Source: Micrococcaceae bacterium
Lineage (GTDB): Bacteria; Actinomycetota; Actinomycetes; Actinomycetales; Micrococcaceae
Reading direction: 5' to 3'
Assembly: GCA_013393415.1 (NCBI GenBank)
Contig: JABXHI010000058.1
Coordinates: 34,353-98,352 of the forward strand
Length of the DNA stretch: 64,000 nt
Shown here piece by piece: positions 27,854 to 37,369 of this stretch. Numbering within the stretch: the stretch's first letter is position 1; every line of letters starts with the position of its first letter. The position numbers and the translations under genes are program-made. The notes under the pieces were generated by a model that was given only the letters and a program-made list of their open reading frames with translations, ran no database searches and had not been told where the DNA came from.

Positions 27854-28604
27854 GTCCCTGGCATATCAGCATGCCACCGACACCGGTCACAACGTGGGTT
27901 TCAGCTCCGTTGCGGCCGGAAATATGTCGATGACCGTGCTGCAGCAGAATCAAACCGCCGAAGATACTGCGATCAATCGGCGGAACCTTGAAGAACTGCT
28001 CGGCATTACGCCCGGCACCACGCGCTTCGTTTCTCAGACGCACTCAGCGCGTGTGGTCGCAGCAGGACCCAGTGGCTGGGCAACGCTCGCCACGCAGGGT
28101 GAAGCCGACGCAATCGTCTCACAGGATGGAAACGATCCCATTGCCATTCTGGTCGCAGACTGCCTGCCCGTCGCCTTCACAACTGACTACGGTCCTACCG
28201 CTGTCGCTCACGCTGGTCGTGTAGGTCTGTTGGACGGGGTGTTAGAAAATACCGTCGAAGAGCTTCGAACACTGGATGCCGACGACGACGGCAAAATCTA
28301 TGCCACGATTGGCCCGAGTATTTGTGGACGATGCTATGAAGTTCCTGAGTCCATGCGCGACGAAGTCTCAGTTCAGCATCCAGCCCTCTATTCGGAAACA
28401 TCATGGGGGACACCGGCGCTCGATCTCCCCGCGGCAGCTGAAGCCATTCTGCGGCACGCCGGTGTAGTGGTGCAGCGCGTTGAAGAATGCACACGTGAAA
28501 ATCACCAGTTGTATTCACACCGTCGGCAGCCAGGCGCCGGACGTCTCACCGGTATTGTTTGGAAACCAGCAATATCGACCAATGCTGTACGACACACCAC
28601 ATAA
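27831..28604 (+). CDS. pgeF: Purine nucleoside phosphorylase / laccase-domain protein (YfiH family)
   Basis: About 257 residues. Zn-ligand motifs of the family are visible: the His in SQTHSARV, the Cys in VADCLPVAF and the His in [13 protein letters not shown]. The motif is HAGR rather than the common HAGWRG. Homologues act on nucleosides or correct peptidoglycan precursors. The start is uncertain: the ATG at 27831 overlaps ftsZ by 23 nt; a GTG at 27894 would avoid overlap but trims the first strand. Its place after ftsZ matches Rv2149c. Confidence 0.82.
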   Translation: MCQTSSNKSLAYQHATDTGHNVGFSSVAAGNMSMTVLQQNQTAEDTAINRRNLEELLGITPGTTRFVSQTHSARVVAAGPSGWATLATQGEADAIVSQDGNDPIAILVADCLPVAFTTDYGPTAVAHAGRVGLLDGVLENTVEELRTLDADDDGKIYATIGPSICGRCYEVPESMRDEVSVQHPALYSETSWGTPALDLPAAAEAILRHAGVVVQRVEECTRENHQLYSHRRQPGAGRLTGIVWKPAISTNAVRHTT

Positions 28605-28685
28605 TCCCCCGGATTTCCCGGGAAACAGCCGGTTTGTCTACTAAGGTCAAGAGTGTCCTAGAACCATCAAGGATTTGAGGTGCGC

Positions 28686-29243
28686 ATGGTCAGCGGATTA
28701 AGAAAAGCCATGATCCGAATGGGTCTGGCTGATAGCGATGAAGCCTATGAACAAGAGCTTCTAGAAGAAGAGCGTAAAGCGAGCTCGGCGCCGGCCGACG
28801 TCGCCCCGAAGCCTGCAGTTTCGGAAGCAACGCCAGAACCCGTCACGCCGGTCGAATCGAAACCAGCTGGTCCACGCGCTGTACCAGATGTGGAAGACGA
28901 ATACCGTGCGCCGGTCACGCCAATCAAACGTGTGGTCCAGTCCCGAGAGGAAAGCGCTGAAGTGCACAAACTCCGTACGATCCATCCGCGATCATATAAT
29001 GACGCCAAACTTATCGGTGAAGCAATTCGATCCGGTATTCCCGTCATTATTAATGTCACCGACATGTCGGAGTCAGAAGCGAAACGACTGGTAGATTTCT
29101 CTGCGGGACTCGCATTTGGTCTTCACGGATCAATCGAGCGTGTGACCAACAAGGTATTCCTATTGACACCTACAAATGTGGAAAATGTCGTCGATGGACA
29201 TTCACAGTCTGTGCCGGACGAAGACTTCTTCGACCAAGCGTAG
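28686..29243 (+). CDS. sepF: Division protein SepF
   Basis: 185 residues. The N-terminal amphipathic membrane helix ([18 protein letters not shown]) is followed by an acidic/Pro linker and the SepF fold ([46 protein letters not shown]). SepF anchors FtsZ to the membrane, an essential role in actinobacteria, which lack FtsA. I use the ATG at 28686 (GAGG 5 nt before) because it gives the conserved helix; a GTG at 28680 is two codons longer. Confidence 0.95.
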   Translation: MVSGLRKAMIRMGLADSDEAYEQELLEEERKASSAPADVAPKPAVSEATPEPVTPVESKPAGPRAVPDVEDEYRAPVTPIKRVVQSREESAEVHKLRTIHPRSYNDAKLIGEAIRSGIPVIINVTDMSESEAKRLVDFSAGLAFGLHGSIERVTNKVFLLTPTNVENVVDGHSQSVPDEDFFDQA

Positions 29244-29290
29244 AGACTGTAGGCCACCCGACACACCACAACGAAAGATACTGAGGACTC

Positions 29291-29581
29291 GTGCAAATTC
29301 TTTGGACAACGCTGTATTTGGTGGCGACCATTTACTTCTTTATCCTCCTTGTGCGTATCCTCTACTCGCTCGTCAACGCTTTCGCACGAGACTGGAGGCC
29401 GCGGGGAATCAACCTCATCATCGCTGAAATAGTGATGACTCTAACTGATCCGCCACTGCGCTTCTTCCGTCGGTTTATTCCACCTCTTCGGTTGGGTTCG
29501 GTCTCGCTCGATTTGTCGTTTATCGTGGTGTTTTTCATTGTGATGATCATTCGGTTTGTCGCCCTGCAAGCGGCAGTCTGA
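29291..29581 (+). CDS. YggT-family membrane protein
   Basis: 96 residues with two or three hydrophobic segments (YLVATIYFFILLVRILYSLV, LIIAEIVMTLTDPPLRF, FIVVFFIVMIIRFVALQ) and the family motif LTDPPLRFFRRFIPP. The family is conserved between sepF and divIVA in actinobacteria and is linked to division or osmotic stress. GTG start with GAGGA nearby. Confidence 0.9.
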   Translation: MQILWTTLYLVATIYFFILLVRILYSLVNAFARDWRPRGINLIIAEIVMTLTDPPLRFFRRFIPPLRLGSVSLDLSFIVVFFIVMIIRFVALQAAV

Positions 29582-29779
29582 TAAGAAGAATAAAGCAATA
29601 GTGTTGAATAAATAGGATTATTTCGCAGAATCGCCGTGCAGACTACTCGTTTATCGATCCTCGGTGATAATGTAATCCTCAGATACATAAGTAGATGAGA
29701 GTGTAGAGCTCAGAAACTACTCATGAGAAGACCAACAGTTTTCTAGATTTGTACATGACCAAGTAATTGGGGTGACCAC
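29582..29779 (+). other. AT-rich promoter region of divIVA
   Basis: 198 bp, clearly AT-richer than its surroundings. It should carry the divIVA promoter; GATAAT at 29666-29671, in the context TGATAAT, is the best -10 candidate, without a convincing -35. No RNA gene is visible. Confidence 0.35.
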
Positions 29780-30460
29780 ATGGCTCTCACGCCGGAAGTT
29801 GTAGTCAATAAGAAATTCCAAGTCACGAAGTTTCGTGAAGGCTACGACCAAGACGAAGTAGACGATTTTCTCGATGAGATCGTTGAGGAACTGCGCCGTC
29901 TAAATCAAGAGAATGACGACCTACGCCGTCAGGTGACAGAGCTTGAAGCTCAAACCGGTGAAGAAGCACCTGTCCCAGCCCCTGTCCCGGCCGACGGTGG
30001 AGAAGAAGACACCACCACATCGGCTACGGACTTGCCAGTCGTGGAAACGGAAGCAGAGCCGGAACCAGACGCTTCAGTGGCTCCTGCGCCTGAACAAGAA
30101 GCCACGGAGCCCGCTGCACCTGCCGCACCAGCTGCCGGTACTGCGCCTCAAGAGAACACTGCTGAATCAGCCGCTGGTGTCCTTGCTATGGCCCAGCGTC
30201 TCCACGATGAATACGTCTCCGATGGTGAACGTAAACGCGACGAAATTGTCTCTGAAGCCGAACGCGAGGCAAACCGTCTCGTGACAGAGGCTGAAGAAAC
30301 GTCACGTAAGACCCTTGCCGACTTTGAAAAACGCAAGACCGTGCTGGAACGCGAAGTCGAAGAACTCCGCGGATTCGAACGCGACTACCGTTCACGGCTA
30401 CGCTCGTTCATCGAAAATCAGCTTCAAGACCTGGACTCACAAGCCCGAGTCACAGACTAG
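29780..30460 (+). CDS. divIVA: Polar growth/division scaffold DivIVA (Wag31)
   Basis: 226 residues. The N-terminal lipid-binding domain MALTPEVVVNKKFQVTKF, followed by GYDQDEVDDFLDEIVEELRRL, is diagnostic. A Pro/Glu/Ala-rich spacer (about 60-125) separates it from the C-terminal coiled coil (about 130-225). It marks curved membranes at poles and septa and directs wall synthesis. GGGGTG lies 5 nt before the ATG. A strong hairpin follows. Confidence 0.96.
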   Translation: MALTPEVVVNKKFQVTKFREGYDQDEVDDFLDEIVEELRRLNQENDDLRRQVTELEAQTGEEAPVPAPVPADGGEEDTTTSATDLPVVETEAEPEPDASVAPAPEQEATEPAAPAAPAAGTAPQENTAESAAGVLAMAQRLHDEYVSDGERKRDEIVSEAEREANRLVTEAEETSRKTLADFEKRKTVLEREVEELRGFERDYRSRLRSFIENQLQDLDSQARVTD

Positions 30461-30503
30461 TCTGAGGCCCCGCGACGACTTCCGCGTTGCACAAGCCATT
30501 CAC

Positions 30504-30538
30504 AATGGTCGGCTATTTCTTGTAAATAGCCGACCATT
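30504..30538 (+). terminator. Hairpin terminator after divIVA
   Basis: A perfect 15-bp inverted repeat (AATGGTCGGCTATTT and its complement) with a 5-nt loop. The following T tract is short (TTTGTGTGTT). It closes the dcw cluster. Confidence 0.75.
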
Positions 30539-30582
30539 TGTGTGTTGCAGTACTTTCAAATCCCGCAAAAGAAGGAGCCAAC

Positions 30583-31140
30583 GTGGCCAACCATGACCAA
30601 CAGATTCCACAGCGGGCCTGGTGGATCGCACTGATCCCGATGGTGATTGCATATGTTGCAGATCTGTGGTCCAAAGAGACCGTGTTGGCCAACATGCAAG
30701 AGGGCGAACAAATCCCCGTCATTGAATCAGTAGTCAATTGGCACTTCATTCGCAATCCTGGGGCAGCGTTTTCAATTGGCACTGAGGTAACCTGGTTGTT
30801 CACAGTTATCCAAGCGGCAGGCTTGCTCATCGTCCTGTATCTGATCGTTTTTCGGGCGCGCACTATGCCGTGGCTCATCACCCTTGGTGCATTGGGAGGT
30901 GGCATTGCCGGAAACCTGACCGACAGGCTCTTCCGCGAGCCAACCTTCGGCATGGGTCACGTCATTGATTTTATCTCGGTGCCGAATTTTGCGATATTCA
31001 ATATCGCAGATTCGTTTATCGTATGTTCCATCATCGTGATCGTCATTATGGTGTTGTTCGGTAAAACCATGGATGGTCTGCCGGAGGAATCCGACGCAGA
31101 ACACAAGGCTTCCTCTACGTCCACCGACGCCACGGACTAG
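30583..31140 (+). CDS. lspA: Lipoprotein signal peptidase (signal peptidase II)
   Basis: 185 residues, four membrane segments. The catalytic Asp residues lie in GGGIAGNLTDRLFREP and FAIFNIADSFI; FIRNPGAAFSI is also typical. It removes signal peptides from prolipoproteins such as the LppM-domain protein in this window. The frame is open from 30538, but the GTG at 30583 has AGAAGGAG 5 nt upstream and is preferred. Confidence 0.95.
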   Translation: MANHDQQIPQRAWWIALIPMVIAYVADLWSKETVLANMQEGEQIPVIESVVNWHFIRNPGAAFSIGTEVTWLFTVIQAAGLLIVLYLIVFRARTMPWLITLGALGGGIAGNLTDRLFREPTFGMGHVIDFISVPNFAIFNIADSFIVCSIIVIVIMVLFGKTMDGLPEESDAEHKASSTSTDATD

Positions 31141-31147
31141 AACGATC

Positions 31148-32074
31148 ATGACCCACACCCAAGAACACCATGAATCATTCGACGTCACCGAACGGAGTCG
31201 CGCCGACGCGGCAGTAGCCCAAGCCCTCGGGATATCGCGGACCAAAGCCGTTGCATGGATCCAACGCGGTCTCGTCACTTCGCACGGCAAACTTGTGGCG
31301 AAGTCGACCAAGTTTGTTGCGGGTGACTCGTTCAACGTCGCGCTGCCGAACGACCGAGACCCGCTCGAGGTGAAAGTTGAAACCGTGCAAGATCTTGCAG
31401 TAATCGCTGATGAAGAAGACTACGTCATTATCGATAAGCCTGTTGGCGTAGCGGCACATCCCTCACAGGGCTGGCGCGGGCCAACGGTCGTCGGTGGACT
31501 AGCAGCTCTCGGCATCGATATTGCGACCTCCGGTCCACCCGAACGAAAAGGCATCGTCCAACGGCTTGACGTCGGCACCTCCGGTCTCATGGTCGTCGCC
31601 AAAACTGAGAGTGCCTACAGCTACCTTAAAGAAGCATTTCGTGACCGCACACCCACCCGCAACTATCATGCGCTCATTCAGGGCCTCCCAGACCCAGTCA
31701 CCGGCACGATTAACGCCCCCATCGACCGTCATCCGGGACACGAATGGCGATTCGGAGTAGTCGAAGGTGGCAAGGAAGCCATTACGGACTACCAAACCAT
31801 TGAGTCTTTTGGTACTGCTACCTTACTCGATGTCCAACTCCGGACCGGCAGGACCCATCAAATCAGGGTGCACTTTTCAGCGCTGAACCACCCACTGGTC
31901 GGTGACCTCACATACGGTGCAGACGCGGGTCTGGCAGCTGAACTGGGCCTGACACGTCAGTGGCTCCATGCAGTCGGGCTGGGCTTCCGACATCCAAGCA
32001 CCGGACAAGACGTGAGCTATACGTCTCACTACCCCTCAGACCTGAATTATGCGCTGGAACGTTTGCAACATTAA
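31148..32074 (+). CDS. Ribosomal large-subunit pseudouridine synthase, RluD/RluA family
   Basis: 308 residues from the ATG at 31148 (7 bp after lspA). An S4 RNA-binding domain (SRADAAVAQALGISRTKAVA) precedes the RluA-type catalytic domain; the catalytic Asp is in QRLDVGTSGLMVVAK. The usual HRLDxxTSG carries Gln in place of His here, a common actinobacterial variant. LQLRTGRTHQIRVH-like LRTGRTHQIRVHFSALNHPL is also present. The exact target uridines cannot be read. Confidence 0.92.
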   Translation: MTHTQEHHESFDVTERSRADAAVAQALGISRTKAVAWIQRGLVTSHGKLVAKSTKFVAGDSFNVALPNDRDPLEVKVETVQDLAVIADEEDYVIIDKPVGVAAHPSQGWRGPTVVGGLAALGIDIATSGPPERKGIVQRLDVGTSGLMVVAKTESAYSYLKEAFRDRTPTRNYHALIQGLPDPVTGTINAPIDRHPGHEWRFGVVEGGKEAITDYQTIESFGTATLLDVQLRTGRTHQIRVHFSALNHPLVGDLTYGADAGLAAELGLTRQWLHAVGLGFRHPSTGQDVSYTSHYPSDLNYALERLQH

Positions 32075-32129
32075 GGGCTAGACTGGCTGACGCTAGTCCC
32101 GTCAGTTTTCTTGGAGGTCGACACTCTCA

Positions 32130-35100
32130 ATGGCCGGTGCAACTGCAAAACGTGATGGTTTTGTACACCTTCATACACATACCGAGTACTCTATGCTGGA
32201 CGGTGCGGCAAAACTCGATGATCTGTTCGCCGAGGCCAACCGTATCGGACAAGATGCTCTGGCCATTACCGACCACGGATATCTCTTTGGTGCCTTCGAT
32301 TTTTGGAATAAGGCGCAGCAGCACGGGATAAAGCCCATCATTGGGTTGGAAGCATATCTGGCACCCGGCCAGCAACACCGCACCGACAAGACGCGTATCC
32401 GTTGGGGTGAACCAGACCAGCGATCCGATGACGTCTCGGGTGGCGGTGCCTACACCCACATGACCTTGCTGTCGAAAAACAACACCGGCATGCACAACCT
32501 ATTTCGGATGGGCTCACACGCGTCGCTCGACTCTGTCTATGCCAAGTGGCCACGCATCGACCGAGAGCTCCTCAACGACTATGCCGATGGGATCATTGCC
32601 ACCACAGGTTGTCCCTCCGGTGAAGTCCAAACTCGTTTACGGCTTGGGCAGTACAGCGCGGCTGTTGAAGCCGCCGCAGAGTTCCGCGACATCTTTGGCA
32701 AAGAGAACTTTTACGTTGAAATCATGCAGCACGGGCTGTCGCTGGAACGGCGAGTCTTTGGCGATCTCATTCAGCTTTCAAAAGATCTCAGTCTGCCGCT
32801 GGTTGCCACCAACGACCTGCACTACACACATCAGCACGACGCCAAGCACCATGAGGCACTGCTCGCCCTGCAATCCGGGTCGCGTCTGGATGAACCGACC
32901 TATGACGAAGGCGGGTCGCGATTCGCATTTGTTGGTAATGAGTTCTATCTCAAGACTGCAGCTGAGATGCGATCTCTCTTTTCTGACTTCCCAGAAGCCA
33001 TCGACAACACACTGCTGATCGCCGAGCAATGCGAAGTCGACTTCAATACCAACGCCAACTACATGCCAAAATTCCCTACACCTGCAGGGGAAGACGAAAC
33101 CAGCTGGCTCATCAAAGAAGTGAATAAGGGTCTGCACGGTCGGTACCCAAATGGTATTCCAGCCCATGTGCAAAAACAGGCTGATTACGAGCTCGACGTC
33201 ATCATCAACATGGGCTTTCCTGGCTACTTCTTGGTGGTCGCAGATTTCATCAACTGGGCTAAAGAACAGGGTATCCGCGTGGGGCCGGGCCGCGGTTCAG
33301 GTGCCGGCTCTATGGTTGCTTACGCGCTGCGGATTACCGAACTTGATCCACTGGAACACGGGCTGATTTTTGAGCGCTTCCTGAACCCTGATCGCGTTTC
33401 CATGCCCGACTTCGACGTCGATTTTGACGATCGTCGTCGAAGCGAAGTGATCGACTATGTGACTGAAAAATACGGTGACGAACGTGTTGCGATGATCGTT
33501 ACGTACGGCACCATTAAGACCAAACAAGCACTCAAAGACTCTGCACGCGTCATGGGTAAGCCCTTCTCGATGGGCGACCAGCTGACCAAGGCGCTGCCTC
33601 CGGCTGTGATGGCTAAAGATATCCCGCTGGGAGACATCGAAAATCCTGAGTCGGCACGCTATTCAGAAGCTGGCGAATTCCGTGAGCTGTTGCAGGCCGA
33701 ACCCGAGACTCAAGCGGTTTTTGAAACGGCGAAGGGTATTGAAGGGCTGATTCGCCAGTGGGGTGTCCACGCTGCCGGCGTGATTATGTCGTCGGATCCA
33801 ATCATCGACGTGATCCCCTTGATGCGGCGCTTCGTTGACCAACAGGTGATCACCCAGTTTGATTATCCGACTGCGGAAGCGCTCGGGTTGATCAAGATGG
33901 ATTTTTTGGGGCTGCGAAACCTCACCGTCATCTCGGATGCGGTGGAGAACGTTCAACGCAACCGTGACTACACGTTGGACCTCGAAAGTCTTGCACTGGA
34001 CGATGCAGCATCCTATGAGCTGCTTGCACGCGGGGACACCCTCGGTGTATTCCAGCTGGACGGTGGGCCAATGCGCTCATTGTTGAAGCTCATGCGCCCG
34101 GATAACTACGAAGATATTTCGGCGACCCTGGCGTTGTATCGTCCCGGGCCGATGGGCGCGAACTCGCACAATAACTATGCACTTCGCAAAAATGGTTTGC
34201 AAGAAGTTACTCCTATTCACCAGGAGTTGGAAGAGCCACTGGCGGAAATTCTTGGGATCACGTACGGCCTGATCGTGTATCAGGAACAGGTGATGTCTAT
34301 TGCACAAAAGGTGGCGGGATATTCGCTTGGGCAAGCTGATATTTTGCGCCGTGCCATGGGTAAAAAGAAGAAATCCGAACTGGATAAGCAGTACGTGAGT
34401 TTCCAGCAGGGCATGTTGGATAACGGCTACTCTCAAGAAGCCATTACCGCGCTGTGGGACATCCTGTTGCCATTCTCCGACTATGCGTTTAACAAAGCGC
34501 ACTCGGCTGCCTATGGTTTGGTTTCGTACTGGACTGCGTATCTGAAAGCGCATTACCCCGCCGAATACATGGCTGCACTGCTGACCTCGGTATCGCATGA
34601 TAAAGACAAGCTGGCGATGTATCTCAACGAATGTCGCCGGATGGATATCACCGTGTTGCCGCCCGATATCAATGAATCGACGCTGAACTTCACTCCGGTT
34701 GGAAAAGACATCCGCTTCGGCATGGGCGCAGTGCGAAACGTGGGCGCACATGTAGTTGACGGCATGGTGAAAGCTCGCGAAGAACAAGGCGCGTTCACCT
34801 CGTTCCAAGACTTCTTCAAGAAAGTTCCGCAGGAAGTCTGCAATAAACGCACCATTGAATCGATGATTAAAGCTGGCGGGTTCGACTCGCTGGACAATAG
34901 TAGACGTTCCCTGCTGGCTGTGCACGAAGAAGCCGTCGATGCTTCGGTTGTACAAAAACGCCAGGAAGCCAATAACCAGTTCGACTTCTTTTCTCTGCTG
35001 GACGAGGGGGACGACTCCGGGCTCGATACCGGGTTTGGTGTGACCGTGCCAGATCTCCCCGAGTGGGATAAGAAGACTAAGCTGGCTTTTGAACGAGAGA

Positions 35101-35708
35101 TGATTGGGCTGTATGTGTCCGATCATCCACTGCACGGGCTCGAACATGTGCTGCAACAACACGCGGAACATAGCGTTACACATATCCTCGACGATGAGGG
35201 CCCCGCTGATGGCTCGTTCGTGACCATTTCCGGGTTGATCACCTCATTGGAACGCCGAGTCGCCAAGACCTCCGGGAACCCCTACGCCAGGGCGGAGGTA
35301 GAAGATCTTGGCGCCTCAATCGATGTGATGTTCTTTGGCCGTGTCTATGAGCCGATCTCCAGCGTCATCGCCGAAGACCTTGTGGTGTCCATCAAGGGGC
35401 GGGTGCAGCGCCGCGATGACGGATCCGTGGTGGTGTCGGCCCAAGAGATGACCATCATTGATACCACCGATATGGGAGCGGGTGGACCATTGAACCTGAC
35501 CATCCCCTCCTTTAAGGCCACTGAGCCGCTCATTCGCCAACTGGGTGATGTCCTGCAATCACACACGGGCACCACCGATGTGAATATCAAACTGGTTGGA
35601 AATCTGACCATGGAAGTGCTGCGGGTGGGACCCCAATATAAAGTGAGCCCCAACCCTGCGCTTTTCGGGGATCTGAAAGTCCTTCTCGGAGCCTCGTGCC
35701 TTGAGTAA
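32130..35708 (+). CDS. dnaE: DNA polymerase III alpha subunit
   Basis: 1192 residues. The N-terminal PHP domain opens FVHLHTHTEYSMLDGA; the polymerase active site contains GPGRGSGAGSMVAY and MPDFDVDFDDRRR (about 423-435) with the catalytic Asp residues; YNFNKAHSAAYG-type FNKAHSAAYGLVSYWTAYLK follows. A C-terminal OB domain (about 1010-1100) ends the protein. This is the replicative DnaE1 type; its place after lspA and rluD matches M. tuberculosis. GAGG lies about 11 nt before the ATG. Confidence 0.97.
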   Translation: MAGATAKRDGFVHLHTHTEYSMLDGAAKLDDLFAEANRIGQDALAITDHGYLFGAFDFWNKAQQHGIKPIIGLEAYLAPGQQHRTDKTRIRWGEPDQRSDDVSGGGAYTHMTLLSKNNTGMHNLFRMGSHASLDSVYAKWPRIDRELLNDYADGIIATTGCPSGEVQTRLRLGQYSAAVEAAAEFRDIFGKENFYVEIMQHGLSLERRVFGDLIQLSKDLSLPLVATNDLHYTHQHDAKHHEALLALQSGSRLDEPTYDEGGSRFAFVGNEFYLKTAAEMRSLFSDFPEAIDNTLLIAEQCEVDFNTNANYMPKFPTPAGEDETSWLIKEVNKGLHGRYPNGIPAHVQKQADYELDVIINMGFPGYFLVVADFINWAKEQGIRVGPGRGSGAGSMVAYALRITELDPLEHGLIFERFLNPDRVSMPDFDVDFDDRRRSEVIDYVTEKYGDERVAMIVTYGTIKTKQALKDSARVMGKPFSMGDQLTKALPPAVMAKDIPLGDIENPESARYSEAGEFRELLQAEPETQAVFETAKGIEGLIRQWGVHAAGVIMSSDPIIDVIPLMRRFVDQQVITQFDYPTAEALGLIKMDFLGLRNLTVISDAVENVQRNRDYTLDLESLALDDAASYELLARGDTLGVFQLDGGPMRSLLKLMRPDNYEDISATLALYRPGPMGANSHNNYALRKNGLQEVTPIHQELEEPLAEILGITYGLIVYQEQVMSIAQKVAGYSLGQADILRRAMGKKKKSELDKQYVSFQQGMLDNGYSQEAITALWDILLPFSDYAFNKAHSAAYGLVSYWTAYLKAHYPAEYMAALLTSVSHDKDKLAMYLNECRRMDITVLPPDINESTLNFTPVGKDIRFGMGAVRNVGAHVVDGMVKAREEQGAFTSFQDFFKKVPQEVCNKRTIESMIKAGGFDSLDNSRRSLLAVHEEAVDASVVQKRQEANNQFDFFSLLDEGDDSGLDTGFGVTVPDLPEWDKKTKLAFEREMIGLYVSDHPLHGLEHVLQQHAEHSVTHILDDEGPADGSFVTISGLITSLERRVAKTSGNPYARAEVEDLGASIDVMFFGRVYEPISSVIAEDLVVSIKGRVQRRDDGSVVVSAQEMTIIDTTDMGAGGPLNLTIPSFKATEPLIRQLGDVLQSHTGTTDVNIKLVGNLTMEVLRVGPQYKVSPNPALFGDLKVLLGASCLE

Positions 35709-35719
35709 GCACCGTCAGA

Positions 35720-35766
35720 TCACTATATGTAGTATGAAGCCGGGTTGAACAGTAACTATATGTGGG
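35720..35766 (+). promoter_or_regulatory. Pair of NrdR-type boxes upstream of nrdR
   Basis: ACTATATGTAGT (35722-35733) and ACTATATGTGGG (35755-35766) share ACTATATGT; their centres are 33 bp apart, about three helical turns. NrdR is known to bind paired, roughly palindromic boxes of the form ACAC-ATATAT-GTGT. Their place 49-93 bp before nrdR suggests autoregulation. Confidence 0.65.
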
Positions 35767-35814
35767 AGTAGTATTGCTTGCAGACCTGAACCGTAGAGAG
35801 GTTTCCTTCCCACT

Positions 35815-36300
35815 ATGCATTGCCCCTTTTGTCGACACGAAGAATCCCGAGTCGTTGATTCCCGTTCACTGGACGACGGCTCAGCGATTCGGCGCCGGCG
35901 TGAGTGCCGCTCGTGTGACAAACGGTTCACCACCATGGAAACCACATCACTCAGTGTGATCAAACGCTCCGGTGTGGCCGAAGCATTCGACCGCGCAAAA
36001 GTTGTCAATGGTGTTCGCAAAGCGTGCCAGGGACGGCCGGTCGACAATGACGACCTCGCCAAACTCGCTCAGGATGTCGAAGAAAGTATCCGAGCCACTG
36101 GTCACGCTGAAATCGATGCTCACGAAGTGGGCCTAGCCATCCTTGGTCCGTTGCGTCGTCTCGACCAAGTCGCGTATCTACGGTTTGCTTCGGTCTACCA
36201 AGATTTCGATAATCTCGACGATTTCGAACAAGCCATCACCGAGTTGCGCCAACGCCCGGAGGTTCAAGAACCACTCCAGGCGAAATTATTCACTCGGTAA
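35815..36300 (+). CDS. nrdR: Ribonucleotide-reductase repressor NrdR
   Basis: 161 residues. The zinc ribbon has two CxxC pairs ([11 protein letters not shown] and [11 protein letters not shown]), followed by the ATP-cone domain ([23 protein letters not shown]). It senses ATP/dATP and represses nrd genes. Two NrdR-type boxes precede the gene. AGAGG lies 13 nt before the ATG, rather far. No ribonucleotide reductase gene is in the window. Confidence 0.95.
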   Translation: MHCPFCRHEESRVVDSRSLDDGSAIRRRRECRSCDKRFTTMETTSLSVIKRSGVAEAFDRAKVVNGVRKACQGRPVDNDDLAKLAQDVEESIRATGHAEIDAHEVGLAILGPLRRLDQVAYLRFASVYQDFDNLDDFEQAITELRQRPEVQEPLQAKLFTR

Positions 36301-36307
36301 AAGACTT

Positions 36308-36345
36308 CCGGTGGGGCCCTGCAGGGGAAGTCAGGGCCCCACCGG
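36308..36345. terminator. Bidirectional hairpin between nrdR and map
   Basis: A perfect 14-bp GC-rich inverted repeat (CCGGTGGGGCCCTG and its complement) with a 10-nt loop lies between the convergent stop codons. There is no T tract on either side, so termination strength is uncertain. Confidence 0.65.
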
Positions 36346-36351
36346 TACCAG

Positions 36352-37323
36352 CTACTCGGCGACCGTGAGGATTTCTGCGCCGTCGTTCGTCACGACAATC
36401 GTGTGTTCGAACTGTGCGCTGCGTTGCTTATCCTTGGTCGTCACGGTCCAACCGTCATCCCACATATCCCAGGCAATGGCCCCGAGCGTCAGCATAGGCT
36501 CAATCGTGAAGACCATGCCCGGCACCATCACTTCGTTGTGGCGTGGAGCCGTATCGTAATGCGGGATCACCAGACCGGAATGAAATTCTTTGCCCACGCC
36601 GTGGCCGACGAAGTCTTCGACCACGCCGTACCCAAAACGTTTTGCATAGGTTTCGATGACTCGGCCAATGACATTGATCTCACGGCCGGGTTTAACAGCC
36701 TTGATCGCACGCTCGAGCGCCTTCTCGGTGCGCTCCACCAGCAGGCGGGATTCTTCGTCCACAGTGCCGACTAAGAACGTTTTGTTGTGGTCACCGTGGT
36801 GACCATCCTTGTACACGGTGATATCGATATTGATAATGTCACCGTCTTCGAGCATCGTGTCGTCAGGGATGCCATGGCAGATGACTTCATTTAACGACGT
36901 CGTCATGGATTTGGGAAATTCCTTATACCCCAATGTTGAGGGCCATGCGTCGTGGCTCATAATAAACTCATGTCCAATACGATCCAGCTCAGCAGTTGTA
37001 ATACCGGGCTGGATGTATTGTTCCACCGTGTTCATCGCTTGGGCCGCGAGCCGGCCAGCAGCGCGAATCAGGCCAATACCATCGGCGTCGTATACGTCAC
37101 CGTGCAGGCCCTCGACCGCGTCTTTTTTTCCCACATAATCCGGGCGTTCAATGTGCGTCGGTGCTGGGAGCTGGGGTGCAATATAGCCCGGGGTGAGACG
37201 TCCCTTCGGCGCCTTCGACCCGGTTTCGGGGCGTGGCGGGGAATCAATCGGGAGATTATGTGAGTGTGCGGAGCCGGGGATGACCGGTTCACGCGTATCG
37301 AGGTTCGGTGGTGTAAAAGTCAT
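36352..37323 (-). CDS. map: Methionine aminopeptidase, type I
   Basis: 323 residues. The metal-binding residues of the family are visible: Asp in INIDITVYKDGHHGD, His in VGHGVGKEFH, Glu in TIEPML and Glu in the C-terminal QFEHTIVVT. It removes N-terminal Met from nascent proteins. An N-terminal extension of about 65 residues (Pro-rich, TPPNLDTREP...YIAPQLPAP) is typical of actinobacterial MAPs. No usable Shine-Dalgarno precedes the ATG, but TAGACT lies 6 nt upstream, suggesting a leaderless mRNA. Confidence 0.94.
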   Translation of the reverse strand: MTFTPPNLDTREPVIPGSAHSHNLPIDSPPRPETGSKAPKGRLTPGYIAPQLPAPTHIERPDYVGKKDAVEGLHGDVYDADGIGLIRAAGRLAAQAMNTVEQYIQPGITTAELDRIGHEFIMSHDAWPSTLGYKEFPKSMTTSLNEVICHGIPDDTMLEDGDIINIDITVYKDGHHGDHNKTFLVGTVDEESRLLVERTEKALERAIKAVKPGREINVIGRVIETYAKRFGYGVVEDFVGHGVGKEFHSGLVIPHYDTAPRHNEVMVPGMVFTIEPMLTLGAIAWDMWDDGWTVTTKDKQRSAQFEHTIVVTNDGAEILTVAE

Positions 37324-37329
37324 GCTCCG

Positions 37330-37335
37330 AGTCTA
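37330..37335 (-). promoter_or_regulatory. Candidate -10 box for leaderless map transcript
   Basis: TAGACT sits exactly 6 nt before the map ATG; the identical hexamer and spacing recur at panB. No clear -35. Confidence 0.45.
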
Positions 37336-37369
37336 TCGGGCCGCCGTGGTGATCTGGTATGAAAGAAGC

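Noticed and set aside
34077..35183. 368-codon open frame on the minus strand within dnaE
   Set aside because: It is fully antisense to the conserved polymerase coding sequence, has no ribosome binding site and no recognisable domain; long shadows are expected opposite this codon usage.
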